Source of the DNA: Variovorax dokdonensis
GTDB lineage: Bacteria > Pseudomonadota > Gammaproteobacteria > Burkholderiales > Burkholderiaceae_C
Length of the DNA stretch: 64,000 nt
Assembly: GCF_030316895.1 (NCBI RefSeq)
Contig: NZ_JASZYV010000004.1
Span: 1 to 64,000 of the forward strand
Reading direction: 5' to 3'
The notes below the pieces were generated by a model. The model had not been told where the DNA came from, searched no databases, and was given only the letters and a program-made list of their open reading frames with translations. The translations under genes and the position numbers were made by a program. Numbering within the stretch: position 1 is the first letter of the stretch; the number at the start of each line of letters is the position of its first letter. Positions 47,811 through 60,972 of this stretch are shown here, one piece after another.

Positions 47811-49055
47811 TCAGAAGCGATCGGGCCGGAAGGGCGCAAGGTCGATCTGCGGACGCCGCCCTGCCACCAGGTGCGCGACCTCGCGGCCGGTGCTGGCGCC
47901 CATGCACATGCCCATGTGGCCGTGGCCGAAAGCCAGCCAGGCGTTGTCTGCCGCGCCGGCGCGGCCGATCACCGGCAGGCTGTCGGGCATGCAGGGGCGA
48001 TGGCCCATCCACTGTGTCGTGTCGCTGGTGTCCAGGTGCGGGAAGAGTTGCTGGCCCAGGCGCAGCAGCGCTTGAGCGCGCTCGTAGCGGGGCGGCGCTT
48101 TCAGGCCCGCGAACTCCACCGTGCCCGCCAGCCGAAGGCCCATCGCCATCGGATTGACCATGAGGTTGTTTTCGACCGCCATCACCGTGTGGCGCAACTG
48201 CAGGTTGGAGCTGCGCACCGTGACGTGATAGCCGCGCTGCGTTTCCAGCGGCACGCGCGAGCCCAACTGCGCCGCCAGCGGCGCCGACCATGCGCCAGCG
48301 GCCACGACCACGCCATCGACCGGCGTGGCAGTGCCGTCGTCGGTGCGCACGGCGGTGACTTGACGACCGAGGCGCTCGAAGCCGGTGACGCCCTGGCGCA
48401 CGAAGCGTGCGCCCTGCGCCATCGCATGCGCGTGCAGCGCCTTGACGAGCGCGGACGGATCGAGCGTGGAGCCGTTTTCGGGCGCGCGGATGCCGAAGCG
48501 AAAGCGCCCTTTCAAGTCAGGCTCGAGCGATTCGAGCTCTTCCTGGCCCACGTCGACCATCTGCACGCCGAGCGAGCGACGCAGGTTCATGCCCCACGCC
48601 CACTGGGCCGCCTTTTCGCGCGACGAGTAGACATAGAGGCAACCCGTGCGGCGCACCAGGTCTTGCGCGCCGGCCTGCGCCAGCAGCGGGTCGTAGCAGG
48701 CGAAGATGGGTTCGAGCAGGCTGCGCAGCGCGGTGGCGATGCGCGTGACTTCATCCCGCGTGGAATGCCGCAGCATGCGCACCAGCCAAGGCACCACGGC
48801 CGGCGCATAGCGCCAGCGAACCGTGAGTGGGCCCAGCGGGTCGAGCAGCCAATCGGGCACCTTCTTCCACATGCCCGGCATGCCCACCGGCAGACAGGCG
48901 CTGGGCGACAGGGAACCGGCATTGCCGAAGGAACAAGCCTCGCCGGGCTCTTGCGAATCGAAGAAGGTGATCTGGTGACCGTCGCGCTGCAGCCAGGCGG
49001 CGGTGCAGGTGCCAACGATGCCAGTACCGATGACGGCAACATGCATGCGGCCCAT
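47811..49055 (-). CDS. D-amino-acid dehydrogenase-like FAD oxidoreductase (DadA family)
   Basis: The 414-residue DAO-fold flavoprotein has the N-terminal dinucleotide motif HVAVIGTGIVGTCTAAWLQRDG, the PGEACSFGNAG segment typical of DadA-type dehydrogenases, and a C-terminal FAD-contact block around GHGHMGMCMGASTGREVA. It should oxidise a D-amino acid or related amine to an imine, passing electrons to the respiratory chain. A second possible start (ATG 49046) removes three residues. It is first in a minus-strand set with HyuA/B fusion, Bug and RidA genes and diverges from a LysR gene. Confidence 0.9.
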   Translation of the reverse strand: MGRMHVAVIGTGIVGTCTAAWLQRDGHQITFFDSQEPGEACSFGNAGSLSPSACLPVGMPGMWKKVPDWLLDPLGPLTVRWRYAPAVVPWLVRMLRHSTRDEVTRIATALRSLLEPIFACYDPLLAQAGAQDLVRRTGCLYVYSSREKAAQWAWGMNLRRSLGVQMVDVGQEELESLEPDLKGRFRFGIRAPENGSTLDPSALVKALHAHAMAQGARFVRQGVTGFERLGRQVTAVRTDDGTATPVDGVVVAAGAWSAPLAAQLGSRVPLETQRGYHVTVRSSNLQLRHTVMAVENNLMVNPMAMGLRLAGTVEFAGLKAPPRYERAQALLRLGQQLFPHLDTSDTTQWMGHRPCMPDSLPVIGRAGAADNAWLAFGHGHMGMCMGASTGREVAHLVAGRRPQIDLAPFRPDRF

Positions 49056-49093
49056 TGTGTCGGCGCCATCAGCATCACGCCAACGAATTCATT

Positions 49094-49107
49094 TGATGTT
49101 TGGATCA
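49094..49107. promoter_or_regulatory. Candidate LysR-binding palindrome
   Basis: TGAT-N6-ATCA (49094-49097 and 49104-49107) contains the T-N11-A pattern expected for LysR operators. It lies in the 97-base gap between the divergent DadA-like and LysR genes. Confidence 0.45.
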
Positions 49108-49152
49108 GCTTTTTTGATTCTGGCCGTCTGATCGCGCCACAATGGTGCGGCC

Positions 49153-50046
49153 ATGAACCTCACCCTTCGCCAGATGCGCGCCTTCTCGGTGGTGGCGCGC
49201 ACCGCCAGCTTTACCCTGGCGGCACGCCAGTTGAACCTCACGCAGTCGGCCGTCAGCATGCTGGTGCAGCAGATGGAAGACGAGCTGGGCGTGAAAGTGT
49301 TCGACCGCACGCGCAACGCGGTGACGCTGACCGAATCGGGCCGGCAACTGCTGCCGCTGGCGCGCCGCATGCTCGACGACCTGCGCCAGATCGAAGAAGG
49401 CGCGAGCGACCTGCGCACGCTCAAGAGCGGCGTGCTGCGCGTAGTGGCCCCGCAGTTGATGGCCTGCACCTGGGTGGCCGGCGCGCTGGCGCGATTCGAG
49501 CAGGCGCACCCTTCGGTGGGCTTGCGCATCGTCGACGGATCGGCCGACGACGTGGTGTCGAACGTGCGGCGCGGCGACGCCGAACTGGGCATCGGCCCGG
49601 AGCGCGCCACCGGCGAAGACGTGACGCGCACCTTTCTCATGCATGTGCCCATGCGCCTGGCGTGCCCGCGCTCGCACCCGCTGGCGCAACGCCAGTCGGT
49701 GTCGTGGCGCGATCTGCGCGATGCGCGCTGGGTGGTCTATTCGGGCGACTTCAGCCGCTATGTGGAGCAGCGCCTGCACGAGCACGATGCGTCGCTGTCC
49801 ATGCAGACCGCCACCGAAGTGCGCTACCTGACCACTGCGCTGGCGCTGGTGGGCGCAGGGTTGGGCGTGGCGCTTGTGCCGGACTATGCGCGGACGTTTG
49901 CCGACAACTTCGGGGTGCAGTTCTTGCCGGTGCGCACGCCTGCGCTGAATCGGGAGTTCTTTGTGTATCAGCGGCGGAGCCTGACGCTGTCGCCCGCGGC
50001 GCAGGCGTTTGCGCAGTTGTTGAAGGGGCAGGCGAAGGGGCGGTGA
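49153..50046 (+). CDS. LysR-family transcriptional regulator
   Basis: The 297-residue regulator has an N-terminal HTH (MNLTLRQMRAFSVVART, TLAARQLNLTQSAVSMLVQQME) and a periplasmic-binding-protein-like effector domain (about 90-290). Divergent position next to the DadA-like gene, with a shared palindrome, suggests control of the 44.3-49.1 kb cluster. Length is standard. Confidence 0.93.
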   Translation: MNLTLRQMRAFSVVARTASFTLAARQLNLTQSAVSMLVQQMEDELGVKVFDRTRNAVTLTESGRQLLPLARRMLDDLRQIEEGASDLRTLKSGVLRVVAPQLMACTWVAGALARFEQAHPSVGLRIVDGSADDVVSNVRRGDAELGIGPERATGEDVTRTFLMHVPMRLACPRSHPLAQRQSVSWRDLRDARWVVYSGDFSRYVEQRLHEHDASLSMQTATEVRYLTTALALVGAGLGVALVPDYARTFADNFGVQFLPVRTPALNREFFVYQRRSLTLSPAAQAFAQLLKGQAKGR

Positions 50047-50821
50047 GGTGGGGCTGCTGGCTTGGGTGGTGATTGGTGCTTGCCGGTTGGGGGGCTTGGA
50101 TGGGATGGCGTAGCCGGGTTGGTTCGGTCGGCGTCAGCGATCGGGCGCGGTGATGGGCGGTCGGCTGCTTCAGACTGGTTGCAGACCTTGGTGTTGCCAG
50201 GACCTCACGACCGCTTTAGGTCAAGTAGCGGAAAAGCAAGGTGAACTCGCCCGCCAGGTCTGCTCAAAACTGCCTGCGGACAGTCCAGGTGTGGCCGTCC
50301 GATGACGGCGGTTGCCAAAACCTGACGTTGACCGGCGTGGGCGGCGAGCGTCTTCGAGTGGCCGGAAGAGGACATTCCTACCGGTTGAGCGCCATGGTGA
50401 GTTCCTCGCTGATCCGAGGCCTTGCCATGACACCCCTGCCCGCGAATGGAGGCCTCCGGCAACGATCGAGATCCCTTTGTCGGCGCGAAGCCTCCCAACA
50501 TTGACACACGCCCTCTCCGGCCACCCCGAGCCCTTCCCTTTGCGAACCCTACCGGCAGCACCGCAGCACCGCAGCACAGCAGCACGTAAGAACGGTGAGC
50601 ACGCCGGGAAGTGGTAAGTCGTTGAGTTGCAATGACTTTTCGGCAAAGGGCTACACGATTTCGCGTGGACTCGCTGCCCTATATTGGCGCTGCCTGGCGT
50701 GTCCTGAGTGGCTGCATACATCATATTCAGCCCCCTGAGTTCATCGGAGAGGATGCCAATAGAATCGTTGCAGTGCCGGCTCGGCGGCCTCAGACTTCGA
50801 GCATCGGAACTGGACGCCAAC
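50047..50821. other. Gene-poor stretch at the left edge of the accessory region
   Basis: About 775 bases follow the LysR stop. Open frames exist on both strands, but none has recognisable motifs, a ribosome-binding site or sustained codon bias. A run of GCAGCACCGCAGCACCGCAG-type repeats lies at about 50550-50585. It probably marks the left part of an integrated accessory segment or an eroded locus. No tRNA or clear attachment site was found. Confidence 0.5.
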
Positions 50822-51451
50822 ATGGCCAACTCGAAGCAATCCCAAAGTCGCCGTTTGAAGATGTCGGAGCGCGCGCAGCAGCAGCTGGCGCTGCACTTCC
50901 CCGACGTCACCGAGACGCTCCTGTGGCGGCGCAAGAGCAACGACGGCTTCACAACCGTGCCCCGCACCCTGCCGATCGCCATGCAGGCCATCGACGACAC
51001 CTCGAAGGGCGCGCCCGCGGGCCACTCCCTGTTCTGCCTCTGGGCGCGTGCGCCGGACAACCCGCTGGTCACAGTGGAGAACCCCGCCACCTTCGCCGCG
51101 GAGGCCGGCTTCACCGGCGAACGGGCGGTGGATACCTGGCGCAAGCGCATGCGTAGGCTACGCGAGCTGGGCTTCGTCCGCACCAAGAAGGGCCCCTCCG
51201 GCGAGTTCCACTTCATTCTGCTGCTCAACCCGAACGTCGCCGTCGAGATGATGCGCGCCAATGGCTTGGTGCAGGTCGATCTTTACGGCCGCTTCGTAGA
51301 GCGAGTCGCCGACGTCGGTGCGGCCGGCGATTGGCCCGCGCACCAGGAGGCCATGAAGGCGGCGGAGGAGAAGGCGGCCGCCGCGGCCAAGGCTGCGTCC
51401 AAGGCCGCCGCGGCCCCTAAGGCGGCGGCGAAGAAAGGAGCCGCGAAATGA
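50822..51451 (+). CDS. Plasmid/island-type protein of unknown function with Ala/Lys-rich tail
   Basis: The 209-residue protein has a compact N-terminal part (about 15-150) with ETLLWRRKSNDGFTTVPRTL, GHSLFCLWARAPDN and WRKRMRRLRELGFVRTKKG; the last looks like a winged-helix DNA-binding segment. The C-terminal 45 residues are almost only Ala, Lys and Glu. Similar proteins, as I recall them, occur on plasmids and islands of Burkholderiales without assigned function. Its stop overlaps the start of a small membrane protein gene, and the large DUF4365/PIN gene follows, so the three may be one unit. Confidence 0.75.
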   Translation: MANSKQSQSRRLKMSERAQQQLALHFPDVTETLLWRRKSNDGFTTVPRTLPIAMQAIDDTSKGAPAGHSLFCLWARAPDNPLVTVENPATFAAEAGFTGERAVDTWRKRMRRLRELGFVRTKKGPSGEFHFILLLNPNVAVEMMRANGLVQVDLYGRFVERVADVGAAGDWPAHQEAMKAAEEKAAAAAKAASKAAAAPKAAAKKGAAK

Positions 51452-51621
51452 CGCCCCGCGGCCGCAACCCCTACGAGTGCTTCAAGAGCGACGGCCACCG
51501 CCTGCTCGCGTTGGTGTCGCGCGACCTCCGCATCGTTCTTGTAGCAGCCATCTTCGCCGCCGCGAGCTTCGCGGGCGCCCATCCTGCGCTCCGTTCGGCG
51601 ATCGCGCTGTGGGTGTCGTGA
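51448..51621 (+). CDS. Small membrane protein, 57 residues
   Basis: The ATG at 51448 overlaps the preceding stop (ATGA), and AAAGGAG lies 8 bases upstream at 51434-51440, so translation is well supported. The protein starts MTPRGRNPYECFKSDGHRLL and has one hydrophobic helix (about 27-46, including VLVAAIFAAASFAGA). It has no recognised family. It ends 73 bases before the large DUF4365/PIN gene. Confidence 0.65.
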   Translation: MTPRGRNPYECFKSDGHRLLALVSRDLRIVLVAAIFAAASFAGAHPALRSAIALWVS

Positions 51622-51694
51622 CGAGGGGCTAGCGCCCGCGCGTTGACGAGCGGGTCATTCGTTGAGCTTTTGAATTCATCAGGGACGCAACCGC

Positions 51695-55696
<4,002 letters not shown>

Positions 55697-56432
55697 TATG
55701 CGTGCGCCACGCGCGGCGAGCGCAATCACCTGCGTCGGCGAGCAATACCCGCCAGCGTGAACCGCGTCGTGGACGGAAGCCGCGAACACGGCCCTGATGA
55801 GTTCCGCTCTCTTATGACATGTCTGCTTCCGACCCGTTGACGCCTGTCGCCCTTCTACAGGTCAGGATTGTCCTGCGGCCTGGCTTCTGCGGAGGCAACG
55901 GCGACTCGATTCTCGCCCGCTTTCGGTCTTCCGCGGCGAGGCATACCAGGCGCCTTGCGATCATTTCGGCCTGGTCCTCCTGGCAATAGATCTCGATGGT
56001 GTAGTCGTCGCTGCTGAAGCCGGCGTACTCCACATCCATGTACCAAACGGCTCAGTTGCTCAGCGAGGCCCCCGCAGAGCAATCGAGCAATCGCGCTGGT
56101 GGTTGACCTATGGATCACGCCTCCGCCGATTTTCGTCATCACAGCGCAGCTGGCCGACGTAGACAAGGTCTTTCAGCTTCACCGAGGCTCAATGTGAGTT
56201 GCATGAACTCCAGGGATAGCCATTTGCTGGGGCGTCTCTAGTCCTTGACCGCACAGCGGCAGCTTGCAGCCATTCGCGTCTTTGGGCCTGGAAGACCGCT
56301 TCCGCTGCAGGCCGTTCATTTGCGCGCAGCGATCTACGATTGAACTGAGAGAAGGCTCCAGCGTGCAGTCGTGGGTGGCCGCGGCCACGACGGAGGGACG
56401 GTCGACGCCGGCCGTCAATGAAGGAGCGCATC
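55697..56432. other. Gene-poor stretch between the large effector gene and the integrase
   Basis: About 735 bases hold at most one short frame (see 55812-56039). No promoter, terminator or direct repeat stood out by eye. It separates the defence-like gene from the recombinase gene. Confidence 0.5.
55812..56039 (-). CDS. Possible small hypothetical protein
   Basis: The 75-residue frame begins MDVEYAGFSSDDYTIEIYC and has a balanced composition in its first 40 residues (EDQAEMIARRLVCLAAEDRK), which looks more protein-like than most shadow frames. There is no clear ribosome-binding site and no recognised family. It could be a remnant of a longer gene. Confidence 0.35.
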   Translation of the reverse strand: MDVEYAGFSSDDYTIEIYCQEDQAEMIARRLVCLAAEDRKRARIESPLPPQKPGRRTILTCRRATGVNGSEADMS

Positions 56433-57053
56433 ATGCAAGCACAAGCTGGTTCGAGCCATTGCCCGTGGAACAAGGGAAAGCTAATCGGGCAGAAGGCACC
56501 GTTGAAGGCAAAGGAAATCTGGGCCATCCGCACTCACTTACAAATGAACAAGCGCGTGCGCGACCTGGCGCTGTTCAATCTGGGCTTTGACAGCAAGCTG
56601 CGGGGATGCGACCTAGTTGGACTGCGCGTTCGGGACATCTGCCATGGCGACCGGGTTGCCAGCCGTGCCATGGTCACGCAGAGCAAGACGCAACGACCCG
56701 TCCAGTTCGAGATCACGCAGACGACTCGCGAAAGCGTCGAAGCCTGGATTCTGCGCAAGCATTTGCGCTCCGACGATTTCCTCTTCCCGAGCCGGGTCTC
56801 TGGGGCCGCACATCTCGGCACTCGCCAGTACGCGAGAATCCTTCATAGATGGGTGGAAGACATCGGCCTGGATACCGTGGAGTACGGTACGCACTCGATG
56901 CGGCGCTCCAAGGCTTCACTCATCTACAAGAAGACGAAGAACCTGCGGGCGGTCCAGATTTTGCTGGGCCACAGCAAGTTGGAAAGCACAGTCAGATACC
57001 TCGGCATTGAGGTCGACGATGCATTGGAGATTGCTGAGCAGATCGACGTCTAG
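56433..57053 (+). CDS. Tyrosine recombinase / site-specific integrase (FimB-like size)
   Basis: The 206-residue protein is a compact tyrosine recombinase lacking a separate core-binding domain. All catalytic residues are visible: R57 (KLRGCDL), K85 (QSKTQRP), H154-x-x-R157 (THSMRRS), H180 (LLGHSKL) and the nucleophile Y189 (TVRYLGI). The ATG at 56433 is preferred because AAGGAG lies 6 bases upstream; an earlier ATG at 56418 lacks a site. Its presence beside defence-like, HNH and decayed genes suggests a mobile segment, but no tRNA target or att repeat is visible. Confidence 0.92.
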   Translation: MQAQAGSSHCPWNKGKLIGQKAPLKAKEIWAIRTHLQMNKRVRDLALFNLGFDSKLRGCDLVGLRVRDICHGDRVASRAMVTQSKTQRPVQFEITQTTRESVEAWILRKHLRSDDFLFPSRVSGAAHLGTRQYARILHRWVEDIGLDTVEYGTHSMRRSKASLIYKKTKNLRAVQILLGHSKLESTVRYLGIEVDDALEIAEQIDV

Positions 57054-57646
57054 TGCGTGGTGACTGCAGGCGGCGTCCGAAGCGCCGCTTGCGGGCGCTG
57101 ACCCGCCGCTTGATCTGGACCACCGGACTTCGACTTCAGGCACAAGCGTGAGGCGACGGTGTTGACTGGACTGCCCAAAGGGGTCGCTCGAATCAGTTGA
57201 CTTCAACTCGTCCGCGCCGCTGTTTGCGCCATCGTGCGATGAGGCCTTTACGTCCCGATCACTTGCTGTTTGCCTATGTGCGCAACCTGCCGCCCAGTGT
57301 TCCACGTTGGCGCGAAGATCCAGCCAGCCAAGAGGCATCCAGAGAATGACGACCTTGGGATGTCGCCTTATTTGTCCGAGCAAATCTTGACCGCGAAGGG
57401 GCACCGCTGCCCTGCAGGTCGCCCTTGGTGCTTTGCACACGCGCAGCACCTTTGCGCCGCAAGTCTTCCGCTTTGCGCGCGCTCATGCGATCCTGGACAG
57501 AAGAGGTTATCCGATCGGAAGTTTTCCAATCAAATGGACTGCTATTGGCCGGGGCACTGCTCTTGGGCATATTCGTCTCCTTGAAGCAAGATGAAATGTC
57601 ACGGGGCCCGTAGGGGGATCCATGGCTCGACATGGAAGAGGCCTAG
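57054..57646. other. Gene-poor stretch between integrase and HNH endonuclease
   Basis: Nearly 600 bases with no convincing gene. A 42-codon frame at 57485-57613 (plus) encodes a possible membrane helix (GLLLAGALLLGIFVSL) but lacks a ribosome-binding site. Long minus-strand frames here are Ser/Arg-rich and look non-coding. Confidence 0.5.
57485..57613 (+). CDS. Possible small membrane protein, 42 residues
   Basis: The frame gives MRSWTEEVIRSEVFQSNGLL followed by a hydrophobic helix (about 18-33) and a charged tail (KQDEMSRGP). The amphipathic start plus a single helix resembles small membrane proteins, but there is no Shine-Dalgarno site and no family match. Offered as a weak candidate only. 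Confidence 0.3.
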   Translation: MRSWTEEVIRSEVFQSNGLLLAGALLLGIFVSLKQDEMSRGP

Positions 57647-58204
57647 TTGGAAAAGTGGAAGAACATCGCGGGGTTCGACTACCAGGTTTCGAATCTCGGG
57701 AGAGTGAGAAGCCTGCCGCGAAAGGTGCCAGGCCGCGGTGACAAGGGCTTTCGTTCCATCGGTGGGCAACTCCTCAAGGGACGACCCAACGGGAAGGGGC
57801 ACCTGCGCGTTAATCTTGCTAGAGACGGTGTCCACAGGGATGTCCTGATCAGCCGACTCGTAGCCACCTACTTTGTTCGAAACCCCAAGGACCTGCCCCT
57901 GGTCGTTCACAAGGACTTTGATCGCTCCAACAACGCCGCGTCGAATCTCATGTGGTGCGACCAAGCCTCAAGCCTCAAGCGCGCCCTCGGAGCAGGCCGC
58001 TTCACCGCCCTGACCAGCCCCAAGCGCGCCAAGAATTTGGACATCGAAACGGTCGAGCTCATCTACGAACTGCGGCTTGCCGGAATGACTCTGTCGGAGA
58101 TCTCAACCGCACTCGATGTCCGAGTCGAGGCCGCCGCGAATGTGTGCAACGGCAAAGCCTGGCGAGATGCATCGAGGCCGGCCCTGGCTCGGCGCCGGCG
58201 CTGA
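57647..58204 (+). CDS. NUMOD4/HNH homing-type endonuclease
   Basis: The 185-residue protein has a NUMOD4 motif at its start (WKNIAGFDYQVSNLGRVRSL), an HNH-type core (HRDVLISRLVATYF, then VVHKDFDRSNNAASNLMWC) and a C-terminal helix-turn-helix (LRLAGMTLSEISTALDV). Such enzymes occur in phages and mobile segments. The only in-frame start near the beginning is TTG at 57647; a TAG precedes it directly and GGAAGAGG lies 6 bases upstream at 57633-57640, so TTG initiation is well supported. Confidence 0.88.
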   Translation: MEKWKNIAGFDYQVSNLGRVRSLPRKVPGRGDKGFRSIGGQLLKGRPNGKGHLRVNLARDGVHRDVLISRLVATYFVRNPKDLPLVVHKDFDRSNNAASNLMWCDQASSLKRALGAGRFTALTSPKRAKNLDIETVELIYELRLAGMTLSEISTALDVRVEAAANVCNGKAWRDASRPALARRRR

Positions 58205-58265
58205 GCATCCCTGAGGCTTTGCGGGCCGGTCATCGACACTCGCAAAGCCCCAGGGTGTTCTGAAC

Positions 58266-59953
58266 CTACTTCCCGCCAGCCGGCGCAGCAGGCTTCCTCA
58301 GCTTCTGTTCGATCTCTTCGTTGATCTGCTTTTGCACGTCGTTGATGCCGAACTCGGCCGGCAACTGGCTCGGCGGGTACTCGACGTACGTCTTCAGATG
58401 CTCGACCGCCTTCGTCTGCGCCATGATCGTCAGGTAGACGTTCTTGGTCTGGAAGTCGTAGTACTGGTCGGAGACCACGTCCGCCCGCTCATACGGGTCC
58501 ATGCGCAGGTTGAACAGCTTGGGCAAGCGCAGGCAGGTGAAGGGGTTGGCCCAGACCTGCATGCCGCCCGGCGCCCGCTGTTCGCAGAACACCGCCTTCC
58601 AGTCGCCAAAGCGCATGGCGACCAGCTCGGCATCGTCGTTGAAGTAGAAGAACTCGTCACGCGCGCCCTTTTGCGACTTGCCGGTCAACAAGTCGAGCTG
58701 GTTGTAGCCATCCAGGTGGACCTTGCCGGTCTTGGAACCGATCGTGGTGCCCTTCAACAGCCTGTCCTTGACGTCGGTATCGCCCGCCGCAGCCAACAGC
58801 GTGGGGAACCAGTCGAGGCCCGAGAACATCTCGTTGGTCACCTCGCCGGGCTTGACCTTGCCGGGCCAGCGCACCATGGCCGGCACGCGGAAGGCGCCTT
58901 CCCAGTTGGTATCTTTCTCGCTGCGGAACGGCGTGGTCGCGGCATCGGGCCAGCTGAATTGATTCGGCCCGTTGTCGGTCGTGAAGATCACGATCGTGTT
59001 GTCCGAGATCTTCAGGTCGTCGACTGCCTGCAGCAGCTTGCCGACGTTGTTGTCCATCTCGATCATGCCGTCCGCATACTCGTTGCCGGGCATGCCCGCC
59101 TGACCTCGCATCGACTCGCGCACATGGGTGAACAGGTGCATGCGGGTGAAGTTCATCCAGGTGAAGAAGGGCTTGCCAGCCGCCGTCTGCCTCTTCATGT
59201 AGTCGATCGCGGCCGAGGTGGTCTCGTCGTCGATGGTCTCCATGCGCTTGCGGGTCAGCGGGCCGGTGTCTTCCGTCTTGCCATCGGCAAATGCGTGCAT
59301 CACGCCGCGCGGAGAGAAGTTCTTGACGAACGGATCGTTCTTGTCCTTCGGCCAGTACGGGCGCTCGGGCTCTTCCTCGGCGTTCAGGTGGTAGAGATTG
59401 CCCAGAAATTCGTCGAAGCCGTGCTTGGTGGGCAGGTACTCGTCGCGGTCACCTAGGTGGTTCTTGCCGAACTGCCCGGTGGCGTAGCCCTGGGCCTTCA
59501 GTGCTTCTGCAATGGTGATGTCGCGCGCTTGCAGGCCCACGGGCGCACCGGGCAGGCCCACCTTGCTCAAGCCGGTTCGCTTGGCCGTCTGGCCCGTGAT
59601 GAAGGTCGAACGCCCAGCGGTGCAACTGTTCTCGGCGCAATAGTCGGTGAAGCGCAAGCCTTCCTTGGCGATGCGGTCGATGTTGGGCGTCTTGTAGCCG
59701 ACCACGCCACCACCATAGGCGCTGATGTTGGTGACCCCACGTCGTCGCCGAAGATCACCAGGATGTTGGGCTTGGACGTCTGAGGCGCTGTCGGCAAGCC
59801 CTGGCTTGGAGCTTGAGTGGTGCTTGGTTGAGCCGGGGTGGCTGCAGGCGGCTTGGCTTGGCCAAAGACCTGGGATGACCCCAAGAAGACCAAAGCGCCA
59901 GTCAGCGCTACACAGCCCATCACCTGCCAACGAGACTTGAATCGCTTCTCCAT
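58266..59953 (-). pseudogene. Sulfatase (arylsulfatase family), frameshifted near the N-terminus
   Basis: The gene starts at 59953 (MEKRFKSRWQVM, preceded by AGGAGAG) with a signal peptide and the metal-site opening KPNILVIFGDDVG. The frame is then lost: a single base is missing at or near the CCCC run at 59735-59738, and the rest (VTNISAYGGG onward, about 490 residues) continues in another frame. The downstream part is intact, with the formylglycine motif C-T-A-G-R in NSCTAGRSTF and IFTTDNGPNQFSW. Without the shift it would be a secreted sulfatase of about 560 residues. It may be a recent mutation or a sequencing error in a homopolymer. Confidence 0.88.
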
Positions 59954-60051
59954 ACTGCTCTCTCCTAAAAGGATTTCGCTTCGACGTGAAGTGCGCAATC
60001 TGAGCGCGACATGACTTGCGCGCAACCTCAAGTTTGGTCCGTGTGATGCGA

Positions 60052-60069
60052 CGTAGGACGACGCCTACG
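60052..60069. promoter_or_regulatory. Perfect palindrome CGTAGG-N6-CCTACG
   Basis: Six-base arms flank ACGACG, about 100 bases upstream of the sulfatase start. The shape fits a dimeric regulator site. No regulator is assigned. Confidence 0.4.
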
Positions 60070-60083
60070 CATGGAGATGGACT

Positions 60084-60305
60084 TCATATGTTCGAGGCAC
60101 TGAAAGTCGCTGGCGACGCGCCGACGACGTCAACCTCATGCAGACGTGAGGATGCGTCTGCCGCGACAGCACGCAACGCTTCGGGAGTGATCAAGAGCGG
60201 ATTGATGCAATCTGCGATCACCGTCATACCAAGGGAATTCTTACAACGATAAGAAACGATGCTCCCGGTCAAGCCTGGCCCGCTCCGAGGCATTGGGGTC
60301 AACAA
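60084..60305 (-). pseudogene. Remnant of an AAA-type P-loop kinase gene
   Basis: The minus-strand frame contains SLGMTVIADCINPLLITPEA followed by LRAVAADASSRLHEVDVVGA. This is the central part of small AAA_33-type kinases, which continue with a cysteine- or serine-containing strand and an arginine-rich lid. The Walker A region and the C-terminal half are absent, so only about 55 residues remain. Family recognition is by eye. Confidence 0.45.
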
Positions 60306-60508
60306 TCTTCGCGGCGGCGCAGCGCCTCGCGATACAGCAGGCCGCCGATCTGAACAAGCACTGCCATGTCGTCATCCGTCAACTTAAAGCGCGTCAGGTC
60401 AATCCAGGCGGCCAGTTCTGAGATTGAATCATCCAGATCCCAGTGGCTTCTCTGGACGTCTAGCAATTTGGCATGTTGCTCGAACAGCTTGATGACATGG
60501 TGCGTCAT
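60299..60508 (-). CDS. Small hypothetical protein
   Basis: The 69-residue acidic protein starts MTHHVIKLFEQHAKLLDVQR and ends LLYREALRRREDC, with a balanced helical composition and GAGAG just upstream of the ATG. It is probably a real small soluble protein; no family or role is recognised. Confidence 0.6.
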   Translation of the reverse strand: MTHHVIKLFEQHAKLLDVQRSHWDLDDSISELAAWIDLTRFKLTDDDMAVLVQIGGLLYREALRRREDC

Positions 60509-60544
60509 GGTGAGTCTCTCGCGTTGGTTCAGTGCGTGGACGCG

Positions 60545-60770
60545 CCGGTCCTATTTCACCTCGGCAATGATGAAGAGCGCGGCCCGGCCCGCACCAAGGC
60601 GCGATCCCCATCGGATCAGCGAAGACGGCATCGCCCAGCCAGAGCAGATCGCCCACTTCGCAGGCAACCAATGCGTCCTATTCAGCGCCGCCGCATACGG
60701 GAGGCTGGCAAGCAGGCCGATTGCCTGTGGCCCTGGGCAAGCACGACGATCTCGACACCGAATTTAAAGC
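60545..60770 (-). pseudogene. Decayed paralogue of the 91-residue protein encoded at 62248
   Basis: Read on the minus strand, pieces align by eye with the plus-strand gene at 62248. An early VEIVVL-like stretch corresponds to VEIVLL, and LVACEVGDLLWLGDAV corresponds to LIGCQVGDVLQLGPAT. The pieces are in different frames with a stop between them, so the copy is broken. It lies just downstream (minus strand) of a tiny gene related to the one at 62530. Confidence 0.4.
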
Positions 60771-60864
60771 CAGCTCTCACCGTAGGAAAGGCAGGTAGTT
60801 GCCTAAGCAAACCTTGTGCCTCGCTCCTAGCCGAGGGGCAGTGCACTCATTGGGCGATCAGCCC

Positions 60865-60972
60865 TCAGACCTTCACCCAGATCCGCCGCAACAAGGAGAG
60901 CTTTACCCCGACGAAACCGGGCCCAACGATCAAGCGAGCGCTCCACAAGTGCGCCTTGAGTTTGGACAGCAT
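60865..60972 (-). CDS. Tiny basic protein, 35 residues, paralogue of the 43-residue protein at 62530
   Basis: The frame encodes MLSKLKAHLW at its start and then SARLIVGPGF plus VGVKLSLLRR. Over the first 30 residues about 23 are identical to the protein at 62530-62661 (shared MLS, LKA, WSAR, IVGPGFV, VKL, LRR). That conservation on a different strand argues that the frame is or was coding. There is no strong ribosome-binding site. Function unknown; the amphipathic, basic character would suit membrane association. Confidence 0.5.
   Translation of the reverse strand: MLSKLKAHLWSARLIVGPGFVGVKLSLLRRIWVKV

Noticed and set aside
50205..50585. Minus-strand 126-codon frame in the gene-poor stretch
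   Set aside because: Gly/Arg-rich start, no motifs and no ribosome-binding site; codon use resembles that of shadow frames.
59720..59760. Programmed frameshifting in the sulfatase gene
   Set aside because: No slippery heptamer with downstream stem was seen, and programmed shifting is not known for this family. A lost base explains the data better.
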